A DNA stretch of 64,000 nt from Heterohyrax brucei (taxonomy: Eukaryota; Chordata; Mammalia; Hyracoidea; Procaviidae), in NCBI GenBank assembly GCA_028571685.1, contig CM053140.1, positions 54,628,201 through 54,692,200 on the forward strand, given 5' to 3'. Below, piece after piece: positions 31,347 through 43,720 of the stretch; positions within the stretch are counted from its first letter, which is position 1, and each line of letters starts with the position of its first letter. A model generated the notes under the pieces. It had not been told where the DNA came from. It did no database searches and saw only the letters and a program-made list of their open reading frames with translations. The translations under genes were made by a program, and so were the position numbers.

Positions 31347-34215
31347 TGTTGTTGCTGCTGTTAGGTGCCATCGAGTCACTTCCAACTCATAGTGACACTA
31401 GGAACAACAAAACGAAGCACTGCCCAGTCCTGCGCCATGTCCACTGTCATTTTTATGCTTAAACCCATTGTTGGGGCCACTGTGTCAGTCCATCTCGTCA
31501 AGGGTCTTCCGCTTTTCCATTGATGCTCCACTCTACCGAGCATGATGTCCTTCCCCGGAGACTGATCCTGACAACATGTCCAAAGTACGTAAGAGGCAGT
31601 CTTGCTGTCTTTGCTTCCAAAAAGCACTCTGGTTGTACTTCTTCCAGAACAGATCTGTCTATTCTTTTGATGGCCCATGGTACATTCAACATTCTTCTCC
31701 AACACCTCAATTTAAAGGCATCGGTTCGTCTGTCCTCTTTGTTCATGGTCCAGATTTTGCATGCATATGATGTGATTGAAAATACCATGGCTTGGGTCAG
31801 GTGTACTTTAGTCTTCAAGCTGACATGCTTACTTTTGAATATTTTAAAGAGGTCCTTTGCAGCAGATTTTCCCAAGGCAGTGCATCTTTTGATTTCTCGA
31901 CTGCTGCTTCCATGGGCATTGATTGTGGACCCAAGTAAAATGAAATCCTTGACAACTTCCTTCTGTTCTCCATTTATGACCATGCTGCTTACTGGTCCAG
32001 TTGTTAGGATTTTTGTTTTCCTGATGTTGAGGTGCAGTCCATACTGAACGGTGTAGTCCTTGATCTTCAGCAGTAAGTGTCTCAAATCTTTTTCAGCAAG
32101 TAAGGTGGTGTTGCCTGTGTAATGTAGGTTGTTAATGAGTCATCCTCCAATGCTGATGCCTCATTCTTCTTTGTATAATCCAGCTTCTTGGATTATTTGC
32201 TCAGCATACAGATTAAAAAGTTGTGGTGAAAGGATACAACCCTGATGCATGCCTTTCCTGACTTTAAACCATGTGCTGTCCCCTTGTTGTGTTCACACGA
32301 CTGCCTCTTGATCCGTATACAGATTCCTTAAGAGCACAATTAGGTGTTCTGGAATTCCCATTCTCTGCAATGTTAGCCGTAGTTTAGTATGATCCACACA
32401 GTTGAACACTTTTGAGTAGTCAATGAAACACAAGTAAACATCTTTTTGGTATTCTTTGTTTTCAGCCAAGATCCATCTGACATCAGTGATGATGTTCCTG
32501 GTTCCACGTCCTCTTCTGAATCTAGCTTGAATTTCTGGCATTTCCTTGTCAATGTACTGTTGTAGTCACTTTTGAATGATCTTGAGCAAAATTTTACTTG
32601 CGTATGATATCAACAATATTGTAATTTTCACATTCAGTTGGATCACCTTTCTTTGGAATGGGCATAAATAAATATAGATCTCTTCCGGTCAATTGGCCAG
32701 GTAGCTGTTCTCCAAAGTTCTTGGCATAGATGAGTGAGCACTTCCAGAGGTGCATCTATTTGTTGAAATATCTCAATTGATATTCTATCAATTCCTGGAG
32801 CCTTGTTTTTTGCCAGTGCCTTCAATGCAGCTTGGACTTCTTCCTTCAATACTATTGGTTCCTGATCATATGCTACCTCTTCAAATGGCTGGACATCGAC
32901 CAGCTCTTCCTGGTCTACTGACTCTGTGTATTCCTTCCATCTTGTTTTGATGCTCCCTGAGTCGTTTAATAGTTTCCCTGTAGAATCCTTCACTATTGCA
33001 ACTTGAAGCTTGAATTTTTTCTTGAGTTCTTTCAGCTTGACAAATGCAGAATGTGTTCTTCCGTTCTGGTTTTCCATTTCCAGCTCTTTGCACATGTCAT
33101 TATCATACTTTCTTGTGTCTTCTTGAGCTGCCCTTTGAAATCTTCTGTTTAAGTCTTTTACTTTGGCATTCCCTCCTTTTGCTTTAGCTGCTCAGCATTC
33201 AAGAGTAAGTTTCAGAGTCTCTTCTGACATCCAATTTGGTCTTTTCTTTCTTTTTAATGACTTCTTGCTTTCTTCATGGATGACATCTTTGATGTCATTC
33301 CACAATTTGCCTGGTCCTTGGTCATTAGTGATCAAATCTGTTGTTGAGATATACTCAGGAGGGATATACTCAAGGTCATACTTTGGCTCTCGTGGACTTG
33401 TTCTAATTTTCTTCAGTTTCAGTCTGAATTTGCATATGAGCAATTGACGATCTGTGCCACAGTCAGCAACTGGTCTTGTTCTGACTGCTGATATGGAGCT
33501 TTTCCATTGTCTTTCCCCACAAATGTAGTCAGTTTGGTTCCTGTATATGCTATCTGGTGAGGTCCATGTGTACAGCTGCCGTTTGTGTTGGTTAAAAAAG
33601 GTATTTGCAGTGAAAAAGTCGTTAGTCTTACAAAATTCTATCATACGATCTCCGGCATTATTTCTATCACCAAGGCCATATTTTCCAACTACTGATGCTT
33701 CCTCTTTGTTTCCAACTTGTGCATTCCAGTCACCTGTGATTATCAATGAATCCTGATTGCATGTTCGATCAGTTTCAGACTATGGAAGCTGATAAAAACC
33801 TTCAACCTCTTCATCTTTGGCCTTAGTGGTTGCTGCATAATTTGAATAATAGTTGTATTAACTGGCCTTCATTGTGGGTGTCTGGATATTATCCTATCAC
33901 TGACAGCACTGTACTTCAGGACAGATCTTGAAATGTTCTTTTTGATGATGAAAGTAATACCATTTCTCTTCAAGCTGTCGTTCCCAGCATAGTAGCACAA
34001 TGGCCCAAACCAGCCCATTCCAGCTCACTGATGCCTAGGGTGTCGACGTTTGTGAATTCCATTTCATTTTTGACAATTTCCAATTTTCCTAGATTCATGC
34101 TTCATGCGTTCCATTGTATCCTTTCACCACACTATAAGTGGATGTTTGCAGCTGGTTCTTCTCATTTTGAGTCGTTCCACATGACAGAACCTCTTGAGTC
34201 CCCAATATCCTTAGC
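31347..34215 (-). mobile_element. Near-complete RTE/BovB-like LINE, minus strand
   Basis: This is about 2.9 kb, with the 3' end at left ('gctgttaggtgccatcgag'). Long minus-strand frames remain. At 33192-33746 is an APE-type endonuclease part with GDWNAQVG and DYICGE. At 32643-33095 is the linker/early RT. At 32293-32541 is RT with 'CFIDYSKVFNCVDHTKL', and at 31498-32085 RT with YACKIWTMNKEDRR and CWRRML. The endonuclease site expected to be GTDH reads GTDR (codon CGT at 33447-33449). The RT 'Y-x-D-D' position reads Tyr-Thr-Gly-Asn at 32110-32121. Both enzymatic centres therefore appear dead, besides frameshifts. It is the best-preserved RTE in the window. Confidence 0.9.
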
Positions 34216-34239
34216 TGGAGGGAAATTTAGATGAAGCCT

Positions 34240-34595
34240 TCTCAGCTATTCCTCTGCCCTTCTCAGGATTGGTATGAGATTCTATCTGTTCCCTCAGTTT
34301 TCTCTTACAAAATGGGGACAATGATAGTACGTACCTCAAAAGCCTGTACTAAAAATTGCAAAATATTTGAAATAGTGCCTGGTATGTAGCAAGTACTCGG
34401 TAAGTATTCCCCAAACCCAAACCAAACTCAGTGCTGCCGTGTCAATTCTGACTCTTAGTGACCCTATGAACAGAGTAGAACTGCTCCATAGAGTTTCCAA
34501 GGAATTTGAACTGCCAACCTTTTGGTTAGCAGCCATAGCACTTAACCACTATGCCACCAGGGTTTCCCAGTAAGTATTAGATATTATTCTTTCAA
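34240..34595 (+). mobile_element. MIR relic interrupted by AfroSINE
   Basis: It has 'cctcagttttctcttac' and 'aaaatggggacaatgatag', then 'gtgcctggtatgtagcaag' before the SINE and 'agatattattctt' after it. This is the sense MIR core and tail. Confidence 0.65.
34409..34569 (-). mobile_element. AfroSINE with 9-bp target duplication
   Basis: It begins 'cccaaacccaaaccaaactc' and ends 'atgccaccagggtttccc'. It is flanked by GTAAGTATT at 34400-34408 and 34570-34578, an exact target site duplication. The body is nearly complete, so this is a good reference copy. Confidence 0.95.
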
Positions 34596-35559
34596 AGAAA
34601 ATGCACAGAGAAGGCACTGACTCAGCATAGGTGCATCAATGGGGGCTACTTCGCGGAGAGGATGCCCCAACTAATGGCAGATGGGTTGGTTTCATGATCT
34701 TGAAATCCTTTGCTTAAATATTTATTGTGATCTAAAAAGTTCAATATAATACATGCCCAATAATATAATACATACTCATTTTAGGAAACTTGGAAAACAG
34801 AAAATATAAAGAATAGAAAACAGCCATAACTTCATCCTTCTAAAGATTTCGTTTTAATTGTTGCCTAGTCTCCATTTTTAAAACTACATAACTGACACAC
34901 TGTAACTGGACAAAGTTTTCTTCTGTTGAACATAGCATTGTGTGAGTCAGAACCAACTCAACAGCACCTAGTTGTAACAAGTGAGTGGTCTGTCTATACA
35001 GTGTATGTCTTGCTATGAAAAATATTTATTCCTAGAAAAGTGTTACTACATTTATAGAAAACAAAGATCTAGGTAGGAAACAAATAAAAAATTAGCAGTG
35101 GCAATCTTCAGAGAATAGGATTATGAATATTTTTTATGTGTTATTTTCATTAATCTGTATTCTCTAATTTTTCTGCCATGACATGTATTATTTCATATAA
35201 TTTTAAAGTGTTATTTTAAAACAAAATGCATAGAGCTTGAGAGTTTTGAACCCAGAATCCTAGGATGTTTACATCTCTGGATCATGATGGCTGGACCTGA
35301 ACCTCAGCTCTAGGCCCTTGGTTTTGTATTTGGTAAGAGGGTTGTCATGGGGAAACCAAGGCAAGACACGAGGCTTTCCTGTGGGTGGGAAGTCAGAGAG
35401 AGCACAAGGTGTCTGCTGTGCAGCTGGCGACGACAAAGACTATTAATAAGATCTCACCCCAGTGGCTCAATAACATGCCAAGGACTCTGAGGCATTGATT
35501 CTTTAACCTTGAATGAGGCCTGGGGTACTTCCCATGATTTCAGCACTAAGGTGTGTCAG
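34596..35559. other. AT-rich intergenic stretch, possible old LINE remnants
   Basis: A fragment near 34910-34980 resembles an RTE tail ('gtgtgagtcagaaccaactc' then aacagcacctag). The rest is AT-rich and unassigned. Confidence 0.45.
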
Positions 35560-36130
35560 AGAACACTTGGGTCTTCCTCACACCGTTTTGGACAGGCTTC
35601 ATTCTCTTTGGCCTGGACCACTGCAGTAGCCGTTTTTCCTGAACCCCAGGCCTCAGTCCACACTGCCAGCCATGGAGATTCTCTCCAATACAGACTCACC
35701 AGCACAGGCGGCCACGTCTCAGCTTGGCAGGACCGAGTCCAAACCCTTTTGCTCAGCCTTCAGCCCTCCGATGGGCTGCTCACTTCCTTATTGCATCACC
35801 ATCACTCCCCCTCACTCACCATTCTCCTACACTGCTCTCCCCACTGGCCTTTGTCCATGCAGTGTCCACTGCTTAAAAAGCCCTCTTGCTCCTCTCTGCC
35901 TAATGGACTTGTATTCATCTTTCCATCTCATCTGACAGGGAGGGACACTTCCTCTGAGAAGCCTCCCATGTTTGTCCCAATCCACGCCATGTATCCCCAG
36001 ACAAGCACATTTGTTTTCCCATCTGCCTGTCCCATGAGCTAGCTCCTCAAGAACTTGACTGTGACTTAGTCACCTTGTTCTTCTTGGTACCTGGCACTTG
36101 GGCATGGGATGGGGCTCAGGTCTATGTCTG
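35560..36130 (+). mobile_element. L2 LINE relic
   Basis: It contains 'ggcctggaccactgcagtag', 'tgtccactgcttaaaaagcc', 'ctgagaagcctcccatg' and 'ttcttggtacctggcacttg', in the order expected for the L2 3' region. The 177-codon plus-strand frame here (35509-36042) is repeat-derived rather than a gene. Confidence 0.7.
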
Positions 36131-38055
36131 GTGAATGGGTAACTGAAGTCTGGCACCAGTGGCCTTGCAGACATCAGGCTCAAAGAGCAGAGTAAGTGGT
36201 TGCATGGCTCAAGTAGCTACCACCCACTAGGCCACCGAAGAGCCCTTAGCTGTCTTCAGCAGTTGGTGTGAGTAGAAAAGGAGGCTGGCTCCATGGCCGG
36301 CTCTAGGGCTGCTCTGTCCCCTTTGAATGAGGGCTTCCGCAAGGCTGGGCTCAGGACTGCCCCTCTCCAAGGGTGAACATAAATATATAAAACAAACAGA
36401 GTGCTCTTAGCTGCAAAACTAAAAATAGGAAGCTCGGAATCCGGCTCCCCAGGCCCCTCTAACCGCGGGACCACACAGGTGTGGATGCGGATGTTGGGGG
36501 GATGAGGCCCCTCACCCCCTCCTTGCCCCCAGCCCTCCTGGGGAGGAAGGAGGGGCATTCTGGGTTTCCGCCAGGAACAGTTCATTCTTTCACTCTGGCT
36601 TCCCCTGCCCCTGGCTTGTTTGACAGCTCATTTCATTTATGACCCCAAAATGGACCAACCTACTGGGGCACACTCCCTGCTCACGTGGAAAGCTGGGTGT
36701 TGGGTGTGGTGGCAAGCTGTGTCCTGAGCCACAGGCTGCCACCCAGCCAGGCTGGGGGCCCTGACTGGCTGCAGTCATGGTTGAGTTGTGGCCATCTAGG
36801 CCGTGGAGGAAACCAGGTGATGAGGGAGGCAAATTCTGGGCTTGGGTCAGCGCTACCTTCCTGACGACCCCTACTCCAGTCTTGCCACACCTTTGCCCCT
36901 CACACTCATCGTCTCCTGGAACCCCTGCAATTCTCCTCTGGGGTGCGTGTCTTTGGCTCCTGTCCGTAAGACTCTGCAGGACATCTGTGTCTCAGAATAA
37001 TAGCCAAAGCCAGTGCATGGCCTGAGGCCCAGTAACTGCAGGGCTGCTCCTGAGGGAGGCTGGGCAGGTCTCTGGGGTCACAACTCTCAGGGGGTGCTAA
37101 GCACAGCCCAGTGCTCAAAAGACCACTTCTGAGAGCCCTAAGGCCTGGGTGACCTACCTCAGCTAACCGCCAGGCCAGACAGTCGACAGATGGAGGTAGG
37201 GCTGGTACAACCACAGGGTAGCATCCAAATCAAATTGAAGTGATTCCTGGAGCCTCAAAGCTGTGCTCCTGAGTCCAGGGGCTCTCAAACTCTGCCACCT
37301 CAACGTCGCCTCTCCCTGGACCAGCGGCTCCACAGCTTAAGGTCAAGGCCAAGACTGGTGTCACTGTACTTGGGAAGTCGACTCTTCTTCGAGCAGGTAA
37401 ATCTTGGTCCCCAAGCAGAGCCGTAAGGGATCACAGAACCTGTGATTGCTTTACACACCTGCACACAGAACATGCTCATTCAGGACAAGTTAAATGAAAA
37501 GAGAGGCTCAGGGAGTGATAGGAACCTCGCAGGGTTCACACAGCTGTGAACCTCTACTCCAAGACATTTCCCAGGCTTGTTGGGGGCTGCCCTCCTGAGG
37601 GGAGGAGGTTCTTTCTACCATCTAACTTGCATTCCTCTGGTTGCAACTGTGGCAGCCCCTTCTCAGGAGAAGGTGGGCGTGTCCGTCATTCTCCATCTGC
37701 TGCCCAGCCGTGTCCACCCCTGCCGCCACCTACAGGTCACGTTGGTTACTGCAGCACTCCCTGCAACAGCCTTCAACCACTTCGGGAGTCCAGGCAGTCC
37801 TAGGCTTCTCTGGGCCTTAGTTTTCCCTTCTGCAACTGGATGTGCTAGTCTGTGCCAGCTAGGGTGGAGGTGACGTGCTTTGAGTCAAGGGCTCCCAAGG
37901 CCGGGGCTCCTCTCCCATCAACTGGGGCAACAAATCATGGCTGGTGAGGAAGGAGATGAAGTACTGCCCCTCTGCAATGAACTACTATCCCCCATAATGA
38001 ACTACTGCCTCCCCATATCAGCTGTCATTCCCTACAACCTCCTCTGCCTCCCCCC
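36131..38055. other. GC-richer intergenic stretch without recognised features
   Basis: No exon, RNA gene or interspersed repeat was recognised. It lies downstream of RUNX3. Confidence 0.5.
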
Positions 38056-38221
38056 GAAAAAACCCAAACTCACTGCTATCAAATTTATTCCGACTCTTAA
38101 CGACCCTACAGAGCAGAGTAGAACAGCCCCACAGAGTTTCCAAGGAGCTCCTGGTGGATGCAGATTGCTGACCTTTTGGCTAACAGATGTAGCACTTAAC
38201 CACTATGTCACCAAGGTTTCT
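38056..38221 (-). mobile_element. AfroSINE, minus strand
   Basis: It has the tail 'atttattccgactcttaac', the body 'cacagagtttccaaggagc' and the head complement 'cttaaccactatgtcaccaa'. Confidence 0.9.
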
Positions 38222-39337
38222 ATTCCTACAAAGTGACCCCAAATAAAGACACAAATTAAACAGAAGTGGAGTGCTGACTGTGTACACAGTGCTTCAGGAC
38301 TGGCCATGCCCGTCCCGGGCTGATGCCACCCGGGCCCACCCAGAGAGCAATTCTGCAGCCGTGTCTGGCACCGCAGGGCAGAAGGGATGCTGGGGCACAG
38401 GGGGACCAGGGTTTAGGCTGGGGAAATGGGAACTTCCTCCCGGGTGTTGGGTTTCAGGCAGACCAATCCAACTGAATAGGACAGAGTCTTGGGATTAGCT
38501 TTTGAAGCAAGTGGGCGTAGCTATAAAGTAAGTCGCGTTTTTGTGAGAATTCCCCTCCAAAAGTTTCACTGAGCAGGCCCAGTGGGCCAGGCACTGGGCT
38601 GGGCCTTGGGGCCCTGTGTAGGCCTGGCCTCCTTGCTGGCAAAGCTGGGAGGTTGCCAAGCCAGATTCTCACACCATCACACACACAGCCCCCATCACAC
38701 ACACAGCCCCGTTAGGCTGTGGTCCCAGCACAGCCACCAACAATGCCACAGTAGGAGGTGTGGGGCCCGATAACACCCCTCTGTGAGCCTCTGTCACCTC
38801 ATCTGCAAAACCAGCGAGGTGCAGTTTCTGCTTGCTTTGTAGTCTGGAAAGTTGCTACCATGTCACTGTTCCAGCGAAGACAAGTCCCAGGGCAGTGACA
38901 GGGGTTTTCTTCTCAAAGCAACTCTATGCTGTCTATCTCTGTACCCTTCCCCTCAAACCTGAGTTTCGGGCACAAGCTGGAATAGGGTCTCAGCCTCTTG
39001 TTTATTTGGGTAAAATCACAAGCCACTTGCGAGGCACGGAGGTTCTGATGGCACCTTGGACACCTCTTTGGTTTCTCTTTGGGGTTCCAGCCACACCAGG
39101 AGGTGCCCTTTATAGATCAGGGTGGTCTTGAAGACCACCGTGTGCATGAGGCCGGGGTTCTGAGGGTTTCCTGAAGAGTCACTTTAGCCCTTTCCTGCCC
39201 CAGGCCCTGCCCTGATTCCTTCCCAGTCATGGGGGTGGGGTGGGCAGGGAGTAACGGGGTCCACACCCTCCTCTACTCCCTGAGTGCACAGCCCTAGAAG
39301 CCCAGCAGGGAGATCCTCCCACACAACTCAGGGCTAT
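38222..39337. other. Downstream flank of RUNX3
   Basis: There are no young repeats apart from a duplicated (CA)-rich unit at about 38679-38709. A canonical AATAAA lies on the minus strand at 39001-39006, which could be an alternative downstream poly(A) signal. Confidence 0.5.
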
Positions 39338-39343
39338 CTTATT
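39338..39343 (-). promoter_or_regulatory. Candidate poly(A) signal AATAAG
   Basis: On the minus strand the hexamer AATAAG sits in 'ttgttacaataagatag', with a GT-rich 'gagttgtgtggg' shortly downstream. It is a non-canonical variant. Canonical AATAAA alternatives lie at 39799-39804 and 39001-39006. Confidence 0.4.
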
Positions 39344-39445
39344 GTAACAAATCAGTCAAGATTCCATTTTACAGTTAAATAGTACAGAAGACAGTTTACT
39401 GTACAAGCAAGTTGTGCATTAAAAACAAACACACCAAGCAAATTA

Positions 39446-39453
39446 TAGTGCAA
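39446..39453 (-). promoter_or_regulatory. miR-130/301-type 8-mer site in putative 3' UTR
   Basis: The minus strand reads TTGCACTA, the 8-mer seed match of the miR-130/301 family. It lies about 110 nt before the proposed poly(A) signal, a favourable position. I recall published reports of miR-130 acting on RUNX3. Whether this site is used here is inference. Confidence 0.45.
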
Positions 39454-41865
39454 AGCAGTTACCACCCGTTCCCATCCCACCCTCTTCCAGCTCTGGGTTG
39501 ATCTCACAACCGATAGGAGAGTAGCAGGTATGAACACCTCAGCATGACAATATGTCACAAAGGATCTGTACCCACCACCAACAGGCATATAACATTATTG
39601 TGTCAAAACTCCTTAGTTTCCTTGTGCTTTCTAAGTCAGTGTGTTTGCCTAGTACAACTTGAAAGCGGCCTTGCAAACAAGGGCCCATTTTTACCGGCCC
39701 AGGCTGCCTATACCCACTACAGGCTTCAGAAATGGTCTCCACATGGCCTCCCTCTTAGCCTGGTGCGGGGAGAGGGGCAGTGGGCAAAGAGGGGTCCGTT
39801 TATTTCTTGCTCCTGTCCCCACCAGGTTCAGGTATCAGGAAGGGGTAGTAATCTGGGTGGCAAAATGCTGGGCATTGGGGACCTGAAGATGCCTCTCACG
39901 CTGGCCTGGGGATGGTCTGCCATCGCAGAGGACAGGAGTGAAGACGGTTCAAGAGCACTGACTTTGTAGCTGCTTCCTGAGAAGGCAGCAGTGGCCCCGA
40001 GTGGAGGGAGTCAGGAGGACACCCCCAGCAGCTATTCTGAAGAGATGAGTGACTGCTTTTTCCAGTAAGGGCAGCGTGACAGAAACCGCAGCAGGAAGGG
40101 TTTGAGTATAATTGTAGGAAGGACTTCCTAAATTGTCAGAGAAACCTTTCTTGGTTGCTACCTCTGGCTGTTGTTTCAGGTTCGGGATGGCACAGCTGGC
40201 TGTGAGCCATTCCAGAGATGACCACTACTAAGAAGCATTTTGTAGGAGAGATGTCCACACCCAGAGAGGAAGTGGCGGAAGCAGTTACTAGAAATCTCAC
40301 GCTGGCTAGCCCTTTTAAGAGTTTCTTCTTCCTTTGCTCTTCACCCTTCCTAGAACTAGAGACTTCAGACAGGAAAATCCAAGCAACCTGTGCACTAGAG
40401 AAAGCCTGTACTCCCATCTGCACAATGAATGGGGGACCCCTGGTCTCTTAAGTACAGGGGGGCTGAGCCAGAGCAGGTGCTCTTCTCCTGTGACAGTGCA
40501 CAGCCACGGCTCTCTGGTTTGAGTCCGGCCCAGCCTGCTGAAACACCCATGTATCCCCTCTAACAGCCACAGAGGTGAGGTTCTGGCATCTTCCCAGTGT
40601 TCCCCTTGGCTCCCTCCTGGTCAGGCCTCGGTGGAGGCTGGGGGTTGCCTGACAGAGCGTGACCTCTAGAGGAGGGAGGTACTGAGTGCCTAACAGGTCT
40701 CAACCCTCTTGGAAGGCACCCATCCTAGCCAGTGGGCAGGTACTGTTCACTCTTGTGAAACCTTGTGTTTGAAAATGTTTGAATGGAGCTTCTTGTGATT
40801 CAAGATTGTCTGCTTTTGGAGTACAGCTGGTTAAGGGTGCAGAAGTGTGTGTCAGGGGTTGGGAGACACGGCTGAACCTTCCCAGAAGGGCTGGGGTCCA
40901 GGGGTGTAGACTTGGGTGGGACAGGGAGGCTGACGTCTAACCTAGCGACTCCTCACCCACTGCTTCTGAGGACCGATCCCACCCCTGTGCTCTCTCCAGA
41001 AATGGAAGTTGTAGGAGACCAGCCTGTGAGGAAGGCAGACCCTAGCCCCCCACTGAGAAGACAGAGGGTGACTGCCCTGGGCCAGTAAAGTGCATGGGAG
41101 GGCCCAGTCTGCAGGTGTTTCCCCTGGTTTCAAGGACCTACTACCACAGGCAAACCTACTCTGAGGCCTGGGACCCACAGGCAGCAAAGACAGGGGCAGG
41201 GGACTTCTTAGCTGCTAGGAATTGTCAGGAAAGCAGGTCTTCGGGGACTTAGCCTGGGGGTGTTATCCAATCTGACAGAGATTTCCTGGGTCCTCCAGAT
41301 AGGCCCCTGTCTCATCTGTACAATTAGGGGAACCCCCCCGAAGAGCAGGGGCTTTCCAGTTATGACTTCATTTGTGTCAATGCAGGGACAGGCCTGGGCC
41401 CACAAGGCACAAGGTCTGAGAACAGTGGAGGGATGGGGAGGCCTAGGGAGGCCTGTCGACAAGGGGCCTAGTGCTGGGGCAAATGTTGCCTGTCCCTGGC
41501 ACAGAGATTATCACCATGTTCAGATGACAGGCCTGGACACACGGGGGATGGCAAGACAACTCCAGGGGAGGTAGCAGGAGAGAATGCATTTCCCACAGGA
41601 AGGTAGGGTGAGATGATGAGGAGCTGGGTAGGGGGGTGGTATCCTGGGGGAAGTCCCTAGCCCCTCTGTACAAAGATGTGGCTGGACTAGACACTCTCAG
41701 AGCCAAGCCAGCACTGGACCCTAGGACCCGTGGACCCCAGGACCATGACCATTCTGGAGCCTAAATTCCACTCCTGCCCAGAGCCTTGCAACTGGGCCAG
41801 CCACTTGTCCGGAAGGTCCTTGGGTTTCTGCCTCTGACATGAGAACTCCTCGTTGGCCTGGGTGG

Positions 41866-42441
<576 letters not shown>

Positions 42442-43427
42442 CTAGGGAGTTCTGGTCTACAAAGCGCATTCTGGGGATGTGCTATTCTAGACCTCTCTCT
42501 GCCCTGGGCTGTGGAGATGGTGGGAGTCTGCAGGGCTTCATTGCAGACCTGCTGGGGAGCAGGGGGAGCAGGTGTTCTGGGGCAGAGACTGGCCCTAGGG
42601 ACTGAGCAGGAGGGCCTTCCCCTCTCCCCGCATAAATCTTCACCCACAGCCTGCCGGTGGCGAGGCCTGACCAGGAGTGGGGGTGGGACCCCAGCGGGAC
42701 AGCCGAGGTGCGGGAAGCTGAGGGCAGGATCAGCAAAGGCCTCCCAGCAGACGTGCCTGACAGCTTCCTCATCCCCCTGGCTGACTGTTACGGACTGACA
42801 AGACAGAAGGTGTAAAAAGGGCCTCTCAATGGCCCCATGAGATTGGGAGCTGGACTCTGCTCCTGGAGATGAGGAGATTCAGCGTACAAGTAGAGGGGGG
42901 TCTGACACTTCTGATGTTGCACAGAAAAGTCTGGAACTCATCATGGGACCTCTGTGCTTTGCTGACATGTGTGTGTACATGCATCTCTGTGTGTACACAA
43001 CACTTCTTCTATGATCACGGGCCCGAGTCTCTAAGGCTGCCTTGCAGGCTGACTGTTGGCCAGACAACCACATTGCCACCTCTGCCCACCATGACAGCAG
43101 ACAGAGATGACAGTCAGAAGGACTTGGTGGCCCAGACACTGCCTTGGTTTCAGAAAGACCCAGTGTCCTTTCCAGGTCCTGCCCTGGCTACCCTGTAGTT
43201 TTGCTCCAAGACCAAGGGTGCCCTAGCCATAGGTCTAGACTTGTGCGATCACAGACCCCACTACACCAGCACTGAAAGGGGCTTTAAGACTGAGACTAAT
43301 CCCCGTGGTGTAAAGATGGGAAAAATGATGCCCGGGGAGGGTGAAGCACTTGCCCAAGGTCACATAGCACCCTGGGCTTGGAACAAAATCCTCAGCTGAG
43401 GTTAACCATGTGGCCTCTGGAGCCAAA

Positions 43428-43588
43428 CTGCTGTGTGCTATCAGGTCGACTGCAAGTCAAAACATCACCATAGGACAGAGAACTACCCCATAGGGTTGCT
43501 GAGGCTGTGACATTAACGGGAGCAGACCACCAGGTCCTTCCACCGCAGAGCCCCTAGGTGGGTTCCAACAGTCAACCTCTTGGGTAGG
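43428..43588 (-). mobile_element. Degenerate AfroSINE (longer variant)
   Basis: It contains 'ataggacagagaactacccc', 'cattaacgggagcagaccac' and 'ggtgggttccaacagtcaac', a diverged antisense AfroSINE of the longer type. Confidence 0.6.
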
Positions 43589-43589
43589 G

Positions 43590-43720
43590 AACCTGACTGC
43601 CTGGGTTCATATCCTGGTTCTGCCACTTCCTAGCTGTGTGTCTTTGGGCAAGTCACTTAACCTCTCTAATCATTCAGCTTCCCCAGAGGAAAGGCAGGGA
43701 CAGGAGCAGCTCTGAGGGGC
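43590..43720 (+). mobile_element. MIR relic
   Basis: It contains 'ctgcctgggttcatatcctg', gttctgccacttcctagctg and 'gggcaagtcacttaacctc', a clear sense MIR core. Confidence 0.85.

Larger units (their letters stand above)
39338..41865 (-). other. RUNX3: RUNX3 3' UTR (inferred extent)
   Basis: The sequence follows directly from the RUNX3 stop codon (41866-41868). It is free of recognisable AfroSINE, RTE, L1 or LTR insertions over about 2.5 kb, which is close to the 3' UTR length I recall for mammalian RUNX3. The left end is placed at an AATAAG hexamer (39338-39343), which is followed downstream on the minus strand by GT-rich sequence. An AATAAA at 39799-39804 could serve a shorter form. The extent is inference; only transcript data can fix it. 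Confidence 0.55.

Noticed and set aside
35509..36042. 177-codon plus-strand open frame
   Set aside because: The sequence matches an L2 relic in order and the frame has no recognisable protein domain.
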